Shown: positions 46,457-56,192 of the stretch, piece after piece
How positions within the stretch are numbered: position 1 is the stretch's first letter
Layout: every line of letters starts with the position of its first letter
From: Kappaphycus alvarezii
Lineage: Eukaryota > Rhodophyta > Florideophyceae > Gigartinales > Solieriaceae
Length of the DNA stretch: 64,000 bases
Reading direction: 5' to 3'
Assembly (NCBI GenBank): GCA_002205965.3
Contig: NADL03000611.1
Coordinates: forward strand, 992,001-1,056,000
Position numbers and translations under genes: made by a program
Notes under the pieces: model-generated
The model's database searches: none
Seen by the model: the letters and a program-made list of their open reading frames with translations, nothing else
Told to the model about the DNA's origin: nothing

Positions 46457-46865
46457 TCAACGAATAAAAACGTCCAAACCGATTGCAACCGTCACCGATC
46501 TGCCAAACAATTGTAGAAGGTGTTTGGCTTCTCTCCCACCAGGCAAACAGTTTGTCAACGACGATTCCATACGACGTTGTAACGTAAGGGCTGTCTCTCT
46601 CCACCCCAAACTACCATCACTCCCGTCACCCGAAATCACGTTCAAACCTCAACTCCACTGAAAAGGCGACAAACCCATCTAAATTTGGCACTCCCGCGAG
46701 AACCGCTGACTCTAAACCAAGGTGGAAAGCCTTGAACCAAACCGACAATTCCATTGCCAACACCCGCCATCCTCTTCCCCTCCACCCCTCCAAGGCCTTT
46801 CGTGACAACCTACTCACAACGCCCTCTCGCAGCCATCCATGCAACGCCGCCTTGCAATATCTCAT
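46457..46865 (-). CDS. Hypothetical small protein, uncertain
   Basis: ATG 46865 opens an 79-codon frame (MRYCKAALHGWLREGVVSRL...) with amphipathic helices, ending at TGA 46626. A second frame that would follow if one base of the TTT at about 46650 were absent continues with GDGSDGSLGWRETALTLQRR to about 46457. I do not recognise the family. The reading looks more protein-like than neighbouring frames but may be chance. No neighbours in operon. Confidence 0.22.
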
Positions 46866-46869
46866 CGAG

Positions 46870-47541
46870 CCTCACCAACGGTCAACCCGCTTTGCCTTAT
46901 CCTTCGGTCAATCTGCTTCCCTCATGCTTGCAGTGTGAGATTTTGTGGACCGATGTGCCGAGGGTTTCTATCACAGAAACCCCCAAAACTTGTCCGAATG
47001 AATAGAGTACTCACCTGGCGATGGGTTTCAACCTTTGTCATCGCAATACTTGCGGGGTAGGGTCCCTACCGTCATATCCAATAAAGAGGTGAGTCCTTGC
47101 CCAAACCCATATCGCCCCCATACCGCCCACTTGCAAGGGTGGTGAGGAAGAGGCATTCTACCTACCCCTCCCACACAGCACACCCTTTTGCTTGTACTCG
47201 CTATCTCCATCTCGAGCCTACCCTAAACACCCACCCAGACGCCACCCACCCGAATATACCGCCCCCGTTCCACTGCCCGTCAGTACCGCGCAAGAAAGCC
47301 TAGCATGGCCAAAGAAAAGTTACTGCGTCCTCTGTGCATATTTTACCTACACTATTCCGGCATCAAAGCCCCGTACCACCGTTCCAACCGTCCCTAACGC
47401 GCAGAATGATCCGCATGCCCAAATGCATCCAGTTCCTTAACCGCGAAGTAAACTTTTGATGCTTCCGCACCCGCCGGCTGGACCTCAACTGGCTCATAAC
47501 ACCAATCTGCGGCATGTCATTTTTTCCAACTCCCTGCTGCG
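46870..47541. other. Intergenic
   Basis: CT-rich on the plus strand at 47100-47300; no supported gene. Confidence 0.4.
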
Positions 47542-48846
47542 TCATTCTCTTTCTCGCCAAAAGGCCCCCCAACGTAGGCGAAGTTTGAAACTCACTCGAG
47601 TCCCTCCTGCCCCCATCCCGCCTCTCTCCTCCCCGCCCCCGCCCCTCCCCTCATCCCGCTCCTCCCTGTACATACTCGATACAGCCATAGCACTATTATG
47701 CCCAAACAACTGTTGCCTCTCCGACCTCACACTATTCGCACCCAACAAAGTCGGCGCACTCCCCGCCTCAGAATCCGTCACACTATGCGGCACAAACGAA
47801 CTCCGCACTGTTGACGGCCCGGATAACACATCCTTTGCCGGTACATGCGAGCGCGACCGTCGGTTCCCCTCCCCGACACCTTCATGCCCCCCCTCAGACG
47901 GCCTAGCACGCCGTGCCACCTTCCCCGACGGGTCCCACAAATTAAGACTCACAGACCGTAACCCTCTGGTCAAGGTCCGAAGCTTTGAGGCTTGCGGCGA
48001 ATCGCGCGACATAGCTTGAATTGCCTTGACCCGCTCCAGAGCTTCCAACGCGGTTGGACGCGCAGACCCCGACTTTGGTGAGCAAATCACGCACCAGTTG
48101 ACGCGTATCAGGCGATACAAATGCCCAGACTGCAGAGTTGAACGGCGGATGGGATGAGCGAACGGCCTTGAGAATGTCGCGCCCCGTGACACCCTGGAAC
48201 GGCATGTGATACGTCAAGAGTACAAAAAGCATGACTCCGCAGGCCCACATGTCCGACTGCTCGGGGATGTGCTCGCGGGCGGCGGCAATCTCAGGAGAGA
48301 CGTAGTAGATGGTGCCGCATATATCATTGCATAATTCTGCCTGCGGGGCGGAGGCCGAACGTACAACCAGAAGATCAAAGTCGATGAGCTTCATGACCTG
48401 GCGACGGTCGGTGGGGAGGTTTCGAATACAAAGTTCTCCAGCTTGATGTCACGGTGAGCGGCTCGCTTGGAGTGCAAATAGGAGACGGCGTAAAATAACT
48501 GGCGCGCGAGAAAGAGAACCTGAGCCTCTGAAAACGGCTTACCACGAGATTCGAGACGGTCATACAAGTCACCGCCATGCAGATACTCGAAAACATGATA
48601 AAAGTGCAGGTCGTCTTCGAAATCGTCGTAAAACTGGACGATGTAACGATGGTGAAGGGTGCGCAAGGTGATAGCCTGCTTGCGAAGGGCAGCATGCTCT
48701 GTTTCAGAGAGGTTTGACTTTTTCACAACCTTGATAGCGACGGTGAGGGTGTCGGCAAGACGTGTACCACGTAGGACGGTGCCGAAGGAACCCTCGTTGA
48801 TGAGGTGGGTGAGGACGTAGCCTGCGGTTTGTACGGCGGGAGTCAT
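47542..48846 (-). CDS. CAMK-like Ser/Thr protein kinase with DFD motif, two apparent frameshifts
   Basis: From ATG 48846 the frame reads a kinase N-lobe: NEGSFGTV loop (residues 17-24), VAIK (K39), then FEYLHGGDLYDRL and HRDIKLENFVF (HRD at about 131-133). It then shifts frame at the G4 run 48413-48416. The second frame has VMKLIDFDLLVV (DFD where most kinases have DFG), GTIYYVSPEI (activation segment and SPE), SDMWACGVMLFVLLTYHMPF and DTRQLVRDLL. The final subdomain, SARPTALEALERV, is in a third frame beyond the C4 run at 48067-48070. One base added in the first run and one removed in the second give a protein of about 435 residues, ending at 47542. CAMK-type by its motifs; a Ca/calmodulin link is not shown. 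Confidence 0.82.
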
Positions 48847-49160
48847 CCATTGTTTGAGGGGTTGGGGTGGGGTTGGATGGGGTGACGGTGGAGGTCGAGG
48901 TGTTTGAAGAGGGTGGGGGGGGGCGAATGGAGGTCTGTGGGTTGTGGGAATTGGACACGGTCTAGGGAGTTTTCGTCTGAGAGACGGTGGGTGAGTGGGC
49001 GGCGGCGATGGGAGAAGGATGGGGATGGGGTAGATGACATTGTTGTTGAACTTGCGGAGTGGAAGGGAGGTTGAAGGGAAAAGTGATGACGCACGGACGG
49101 AGACTTTGAGTTGATGAGACGGGTGAGGCTCCGTTGAAGAGCATGAGTCTGGACGACGCG
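48847..49160 (-). promoter_or_regulatory. Pyrimidine-rich leader of the CAMK-like kinase gene
   Basis: C/T-rich in the coding sense, low complexity, open in several frames. The frame upstream of ATG 48846 begins at a TTG, so I do not extend the protein into it. Confidence 0.4.
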
Positions 49161-49182
49161 ACAAGTGAATGAATATCTACAC

Positions 49183-49227
49183 TACTGTACTGTACTGTAC
49201 GGTGTACACTGTACTGTACAGTACAGG
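49183..49227. repeat. TACTGTAC palindrome array upstream of the CAMK-like kinase
   Basis: CTGTACTGTACTGTACGGTG followed by ACTGTACTGTACAGTACAGG. About 340 bp from the kinase ATG, comparable to the array about 360 bp upstream of the DENN start (12125). Confidence 0.75.
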
Positions 49228-50846
49228 TGGTAGAATTCAGAGCACGAATGTACAGTGCAGTTGGTCTCGAGTTGCAAACGGAATCGGTGAGTCATATGCA
49301 ACCATCCGGCCGGTGCGATGCTGCCGTTGGACCATTTGTTCTCTTTTCATTTAGGGTTGCCATTTTGTCACATCCGCACCAACGGCCCCCTCCAAAACAC
49401 CTCTCTTGAACAAGACGTAATCAACCAACCCCAGTGCTTCCCGCTACGCGATTCTACACCACATGGCCAACGCTTTCTCCCCAAAAACCCTCGCCTCATT
49501 CCCCGGTACCGCGCAGCTGTACGGTACCGTGGCAGTATGGTACATCACAACCCGTCCTGTCGTCCGCTCTGCAACGGCAGCAGTGCATTTGGGCGCTTGG
49601 TTGGAGGAGCACTTTTGTTCTTGTTGTCAAGGCAGTGAAAAAGTGCTGTCGAGGCCGCTGCGGTATGTATGTACTGCCCCTGTGAGGCAAGGCAACGCGG
49701 GACAGGTGCCGTTGGAGTTTATTGTACTGTATCGTCGTTTTGCTTTTTAACAAGTCAGCAATTTTCTTGGATTTGTGCAAACTCTATTGCTCAATTTCTG
49801 CTGCCTGTTGATCCGATGTACAGTACAGTACGGTACTGTACAGGACAGCATTCCGCACCCAGCTGAGGAATCATTCATTGATACAGTGCAGCACGGTATT
49901 GAGGCTTTGATTTTGGGCTTTCTGTAATGCGAGCCAATGATTACAGTCCAACAGTGTCCAGTACAACATTGTGTAATTAGTCCTGACCACGAATTGCTGG
50001 TCTGGGTCATGGCTGCCAAGTTTACCGCAGTCAACGTTGGCTATTTACCATACAACTCAGGAAAAGCGCTTTCTTTGCAAATAAAAATCGCCTCCGTTGA
50101 TGACAGAGCTCGATACAATCAAATTTTAAAAGCCCAACGGTACTGTACAGTACAAGTACAGTACTTGCTATTCTTGAATTAATTACTTGCAGGTCATTAC
50201 TGTCCTGTAATTGGAAATAGGAATCTATCGTCGTTTGCGTCACAGTACTGTACTTTCCGATTCAGACTGAAAACTATGCTGCACGTTGCCCTCTGACAAT
50301 CGCACAGATCTGCGAGAAGAGCAGTCAAACCTCCCTTCCTTACAGTACACATGATGCGCTTTGTCAAAGCAATTTCCAAATGCTGCTTCCGCATTCGGGG
50401 AGAGGTGCGGATGCTCATTCTTTCTCATATTCACATTCGGACGCTTCCTCAAACTCATTGCCGATGTACCCAACCCGTTCTCTTCCCTCCAAATTTGATA
50501 AAAGTATCACACCTTCCCCCGCGTCTTCAATTTTGCTGATCGAATCACGGGTTACATTTCCAGTAATTACTGATGATTGGCCCCGTGCTTCATCCTAATG
50601 CATGGGTATAGTGTTGGCGCCAGGGAATCCTGAGGGCTCAGCAAATACCGTACAGAAAAAGAAAAGCCAGTTGTTTGGGTAAAGAGCCCGTCGCATGTTT
50701 TCGTTAACCAATCTCGCATAGCGTGGCTATTTTTGTGGCCTCAAACAACCATGACACGCCAAAGAGAGTTGCCGTTTGAAATACTTCGGGCCTCCTCGAA
50801 AACGTTGAAACAAATTTAATATATGAAAAACCTTAAACTGCTTCCT
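49228..50846. other. Gene-poor interval with GTAC arrays
   Basis: No supported gene. Palindrome sites at 49818-49842 (TACAGTACAGTACGGTACTG), 50141-50165 (TACTGTACAGTACAAGTACA) and 50241-50252. Confidence 0.5.
49818..49842. repeat. GTAC palindrome array
   Basis: TGTACAGTACAGTACGGTAC then TGTACAGG. A further array is at 50141-50165. Confidence 0.7.
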
Positions 50847-50945
50847 GAAGCGACGACTTATCCCGCATAACGCTTTAGCGCGTGGATATAACAGACCACA
50901 TCTTCCATGCATTAAAATAACCCAAAAATTTCCCCTTTCCTGAAG
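50847..50945 (-). repeat. Dispersed repeat family R, copy 8
   Basis: The reverse complement reads GGGGAAATTTTTGGGTTATT, TTAATGCATGGAAGATGTGG, then ATATCCACGCGCTAAAGCGT and TATGCGGGATAAG. Close match to copy 3 (18640-18737). Confidence 0.75.
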
Positions 50946-50973
50946 GACTGCATCGTAAACTCCGAAACCTAAT

Positions 50974-51279
50974 AGTGAGCTTACGCAAAAACAGAATTCT
51001 GAAAGGTCTTCAGAAATAGGTAGTATGATAAATTTCTGAAAGTATTTCTGAAATTATTTTCTGAAATTTGAAAACGTGTTTAACCATGAACTGGCGCGAA
51101 AACTCCTACTGTACGATCTTTATTTCTCACAACCATTTCTCACGGGTCTTCACTAACTGGTCACATTTCAGCAATTTACATCACGACTTTATTCCAGAAT
51201 TCTGCAATTGAATTACAGACTGTAATTCTATTGCTGAAATTTGGCAGTTTTATTTATGAATTCTTTGTGCGTAAGCTCT
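50974..51279. mobile_element. MITE with inverted termini and CTAAT duplication
   Basis: Left end GTGAGCTTACGCAAAAACAG followed by AATTC; right end GAATTCTTTGTGCGTAAGCTCT, so the termini are inverted over about 20 bp. CTAAT occurs on both sides (50969-50973 and 51280-51284), a plausible 5-bp target duplication. The 306-bp interior is AT-rich with repeated TTCTGAAAT motifs and no ORF, as for a non-autonomous DNA element. Confidence 0.65.
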
Positions 51280-51284
51280 CTAAT

Positions 51285-52129
51285 GTCGCATAGGCAGGAC
51301 AATCATGCAATTGCAACCCAGCAGCCACAGTCCATTACCCCCCTTTCCTGGACCCTTCTCGTGGTACACGCGACCTTGGTTTCTAGTTTCGGCTCGTCGC
51401 TTTAGACTCACTCGGAGCTGCATGCTCTGATACCGTCCGTTATCTTTAACGCTTTATCGACCGAGCTGCGAACAAGTGTCACGCCTCTATCACCATCTTT
51501 CGAACGCGTATGTTTCAACGCCTGAGTTGCACCATATGGTCGTCGGCAGCGATGGCCATCATTTCGCGCGCTCCGCTGGTAATGGAACATGTGACCTCAC
51601 TTTAAGAAATGGGTAAGCTTCAATAACTAGAGTACTTTGTGTACTTTTTCACCATTTTCATTTCCTAGTGTAACATCTGGCTTTGCGACCGACTGTCAGA
51701 TTAGTTTTTAAAAATTGTTTTAGTAGGGGCTTTGCTATCTCAAATTTTCACTTTTTAGGGCTATTATTAGAAAAAAAGGGGAAATCCTCGAAACTGACAA
51801 AATCAAATTTTGTTGGTGACCTGCTAGTGCGATGGTGTTCAACCCCGTCACAAAATGGCTGTGGAGCAGCTATTTCTCTCCGACCTCTCCCGTTCCCCTC
51901 TTCTACTCTAGTAAGAGAGCATTCCCAACCACGGGATCCCACACCTCACGATCCTGATGATGATCTCCTTGTCAATATCACAGCTTTTAAAGAAGGTAAT
52001 CGTGTACCCCCAGACGTCCACGCCAACAACGAATCTGTTGCTCCCAACACAATCGACGCCGATTCGGAATAATCGGTCCTGCATCGCCATCTAAGGGCCC
52101 AATGCAGCTTTCAAGTCCCATACGACTCC
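51285..52129. other. No clear gene
   Basis: An open frame at 51683-52072 (+) may be the N-terminal part of the DUF7869-like relic that follows (DPDDDLLVNITAFKEGN is acidic, like the start of copy A) but cannot be aligned with confidence. Confidence 0.3.
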
Positions 52130-53780
52130 CTTATAATATCCAAAACTGCTAAAGATTTTTACAAATTCACGGACGTTGACAGAATATCCTATATGCGATG
52201 CATTCTATTCGCGCTTGCCGCGCAGCCTGGGCAACCGAACGATTCTATGCCTACTAGTGGTAATATTGCTACAAAGAAAAGGCGGAGAGAGTCTAGCAGT
52301 TCTGTTGGTCGAACTACCATTTCTTACCTTTTGGGGAAATTGGCTTTGTCCGCCAGCGTTTGCTTCAGCACTACAACTTTCTGTCAAGACTGTCGACGAC
52401 AAGCGAAAATAATGACCGCTAGCCCTGGATCAGCCATGTATGTTTTCAAGCATAAAGAGGCGCGTAAAAGGAGGCAAGGTACTGCCTAACTAATAGTACA
52501 GGCCTTTTCGAAACCCTTTGCTTCAAGCAATAGTTTTGAATGTCCAAAGGGACATGGCTCAGCTGATGAAGCTCCCTTACGGTTACTACCTTGTTCATTT
52601 ATATTCGTATCCGTACATGAAATCTATGTGTGACAATGGAACGACATAATATCAAGCCTTTTGAGTTTGTGGCCATCTTTACGAGTGTTTAGCGGACCCG
52701 TTTCCTATAATCTATTCCTCAGGTACTGGAAAGATCTAATGCCGACCTTGCGGATCGCTGCATCTGGAAGCGCCTTTTGTGACACGTGCAGTACAATGAA
52801 AAACACAATGCCAACTATTTCGTCTATTCATGCTCCGTACATCAGCTCTAAAAGTATCTTGAACAACATAAGACAGATTCTTATAGTAAGTTTCAGTACT
52901 ATAAAACATTCCAAATGGAGGCTACAGTTTCGTCGGACAATGGAACCGTTCATCTTGTCTTGGACTTCTCCGAAAAAGTGTTACTCCCATATCTTCTAGA
53001 GCAACCTTGCCACTTTTATTTTAGTACTGGTTTGAAGTTTGGCTTGTTTGGTTTCTCATGAAGTAACATCACTCATACATTTATGTTTGGACTACCAGAA
53101 GGTACTGGACGAATGAGAAGACAACAAATTCTGTACTGTCTATGCTCCATGTCGTTTTAGAAGAGATGAAAAAGGAAGGGAGACATACATCTTCTTTTAA
53201 ATGTCTGAAACTGCAATCTGACAACTGTGGGGGACAAAAAAAGAATCGATACGCACTTTGGTATTTTGCCTGGCGTGTTATTGTAGGCCTTAAGGACTCA
53301 ATTGACCTGAATTTCTTAGTTGTAGGCCATACTGAAAACATATGCGACGGTTCATTTGGACATGTGAAGCGGAGGTTTAGAACGTCAAAGATTCACAGAT
53401 CAAAGGATATGATGCCCCCAATTGAAGAAAATTCAGTAGCTACCACCTGCACACCATATATACAATTGCAATGGTGGGATTGGAAACAATAATTACAGTA
53501 ATTTTTACTGTACCTTTAAGATAGAAGGTTTCTGAGCTTCTCCAGTTTACTTACTGAAATTAATTCAAGGGAAAGGCAGTGGTGAGAGCGTTTCATAACT
53601 CTCCTTCAAGTGCGGAATTTAACCTACTAAGGAAGAATGTCAACGAGTGTGTTTTTAGGGAATCCTGTGCTAGGAGGGATATTCGTATTCGATTTGAACT
53701 CAATTGGATCCGGCTTAGTGATGTGCCATCTGCTAAAGATGAGACGCGGAAGCAATTCCTCACAGCCAACATGTAAAATA
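52130..53780 (+). pseudogene. DUF7869-like, transposon-associated protein, copy B (broken)
   Basis: Segments in order: DFYKFTDVDRISYMRCILFA (about 52155), RTTISYLLGK (52310), ECPKGHGSADEAPLRLLP (52537-52590), FLRYWKDLMPTLRIAASGSA with FCDTCSTMKN (52720-52800), and at 53142-53492 LQSDNCGGQKKNRYALWYFA with AWRVIVGLKDSIDLNFLVVG and HTENICDGSFGHVKRRF. The 'L--DNCGGQNKN' and 'GHT---D--FG--K' motifs are characteristic of DUF7869 proteins. The last part is open for 117 codons. Frameshifts near 52500, 52660 and 53000. The Asp in SDNCGGQ and the Asp in CDGSFG may be catalytic by analogy with DDE enzymes; that is inference. Confidence 0.65.
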
Positions 53781-54954
53781 GATACCAAGAACATGATGAG
53801 AATCTAAGGGAGGAGTAATTTAGTTCTAAAGCTAATGGCATTGACCGGATTGGAGAGGATCATCGTTATTCACCGTAGAAAATGTCATAACTTTGGTCGT
53901 AGTACACATATTCAAGAACGGTAAATTGCTCCTGATTCTTCAGCTCATGTACTGGATTATTGATTTAAAGTATTTCTGATGAATTATCAATAAAGTATCC
54001 GTAACTTTTATTCTGAAAAAAGTACAGAAGGTATTTTAGTTTTGAAGCTTACCCAAATGAAATTTCTTTCCAAATAATAAATTACCCATAATTTCACCCC
54101 CTGTACGTGGCCGATGTTTATCATTCGACTAGGTCTTTATGTTAATTGTCGATCAGTCAGTGTGCACTCCAAATGATAAAAGAGTATTGTTAGACCTTCA
54201 GCGAAAATACTTGTTTTCCTCTATATGACCAGAGAGGGTACAAGATAAGATGGAGGAGAGAAACTTTACTTCAATAAGTACAGTAGTGTTAAACACGAAG
54301 TAGCAGTGCGCTAACGTGACATCCAAATATGACTGTATGTAAAAGTTTAACAAAAGAAAAGATTAGTTTTTGCAAAAGTTCTGTGCTATTAAAAAATGAT
54401 TTAGTGATAGTGCAAGGAGTACAACCAAATTGTAGAAATTGGTGTACTTCCGTAAAGACCATTTCTTCAGGAGCAGACGAGTACGACTACTGTACACTAG
54501 TCCTCTACGGCAAGCTGTAGGTAAAACGTATAGTAAACTAAAATTAGGCTATGGATGGGCGCAAACGGACATTATGAAAAATAAACGATCAAGGTTAGGG
54601 TAGACAGGCATTTGCATGAACTGAAAAACAAGATTTACGCTTAATTCAGAAGGAAGGAATACTACAGCTAAGCCACGGGAACACAATAGGAAAATAACAT
54701 CGCCCATACTTCAGAAATTGTAAAATTAAAAGATTCGTCACCATAACATCCTTCAAATTTGAAAGAAAAAACTAAAGGAAATAGTCCCATTCAGTAAAGA
54801 ACTACAATAACGAGACTCCATGTATGCCTAATTACCGCAATTACATCAACCATAAAATGAAGCTTTGCCTATAAAAGATAAACGTCAAACAATCTTAGGT
54901 AAAAATAGAGATAGAAGCAACAAAATGAAAGGAGCACTTTCAGTGGGAGAGATT
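53781..54954. other. AT-rich, no recognised gene
   Basis: A weak match to the inverted repeat family R lies at about 54050-54098 (ACCCATAATTTCACCCC); otherwise nothing supported. Confidence 0.35.
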
Positions 54955-56192
54955 TAGGCCTACTGGCGGAACAAAGACCGGAACAGCACGAAAAATGCAA
55001 AAGCCCCTATAAGCCTTAGAAAAGACTGAGTCGGAGTCGGATAGTGAGGACTTTTGCTGCCATGTTATAGGCGCTTTTGTGGAATATGGAAGACCTCGAG
55101 CAGTTGTAGAAATGACCAGCTTATTTCTTTTGAAATTTGGTGCTGTACGGCGAATTATATAGCAGCCAGTCCCCGCTCAGTATGAAGGAGGCCGAGGTCG
55201 AACATATGGATCAAAACCGAAGGATTTCTATTTCATGATTCTTTCAATACTCAAGCATGATGGAAACTGGGATTTAAATGGACGTATGTTCGGGTTAAAA
55301 GGACTTACATTTGAATGCATGTTTCTTGAATCCGCCAATAAGATATGTCCTCTCCTGTTCGAAAAAGCAGCGCAGAATTTTGTACGTTGTTTTACAATAT
55401 CTCGACTGATTAATGAAGGAAATTTGTCCAAAATCTAAAAGGTGGCGCTCTATACTGCTGATATGACTTTCTATAGAAGAAATTGCTTGATTGGATATCA
55501 TGACGAATAAAATTGTTACTTCAGCAATAAGCAGATGCTCTACGGTTAAAAGCAGTCACAAGACTGAGGTTTTTGTCCTTCGCAATGGCTTAGCCATTTG
55601 GTGTTACCTCTATCGTGCTGACTGAGTGGCTGGCATTACAATTTATAATGAAAATCTTACTTTCGCGGAAATAAGACCTCCAAGACGGGAGAAGATCTTG
55701 CTGGTAAGTGAGTACAGCAGATACTAGTATATTATGATAGATAAGGGATACCAGGGACCATCGAGCGTAGCAAGGGTTGTTAATCCTTAAAATGCCTATT
55801 GGTGTTGTATTATTGTCTGAAGATATTCACGTGGATAAGGAGATGGGTTCAGACCGCATCATTGTCGACGCTTTCTTTGGCCGTTTATCTTCGCTGTAGG
55901 CTGTGATGGACAACCTCTGGAGATGGGACGAAAAGTGCTATGAAACTGTTTCAGGCTTTCTTTAGCTTCGAAAAGTTTGAATGTGAAGTGGAATCCGCTA
56001 GGTGATGAATATGATAAGATGGATAGAATCTATGGGAAAAATGCGGGAGATGGGCTTGAAGAAAATAAAAACGCAGATTATCCAGCATTGCTACCCGCGA
56101 AACGCAGGGCAAGGTTTTCTGCTGAGCTAGGAAGTAATGTACGTTACATGGAGGAAGGAGCTTCTGTAATGCTTAATTTACCTAATAGCTGA
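54955..56192 (+). pseudogene. DDE transposase (DDE_Tnp4-like superfamily), decayed
   Basis: Plus-strand segments in order: GAFVEYGRPRAVVEM near 55070, GGRGRTYGSKPKDFYFMILS with ILKHDGNWDLNGRMFGLKGL (55190-55310), ALYTADMTFYRRNCLIGYHD (55446-55505, first Asp motif 'ALYATDV-FQ'), a YFSNKQMLYG segment, KTEVFVLRNGLAIWCYLYRA near 55565, YIMIDKGYQGPSSVARVVNP near 55727-55785 (second Asp motif, 'DKGYQG'), and SEDIHVDKEMGSDRIIVDAF with FGRLSS near 55815-55890 (Glu region altered). The C-terminal tail LNVKWNPLGDEYDKMDRIYG is at 55974-56035. This looks like a stramenopile/alga-type nuclear DDE family. Several stops and shifts. Only the plus strand is involved, and one complete gene is traceable. Confidence 0.65.
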
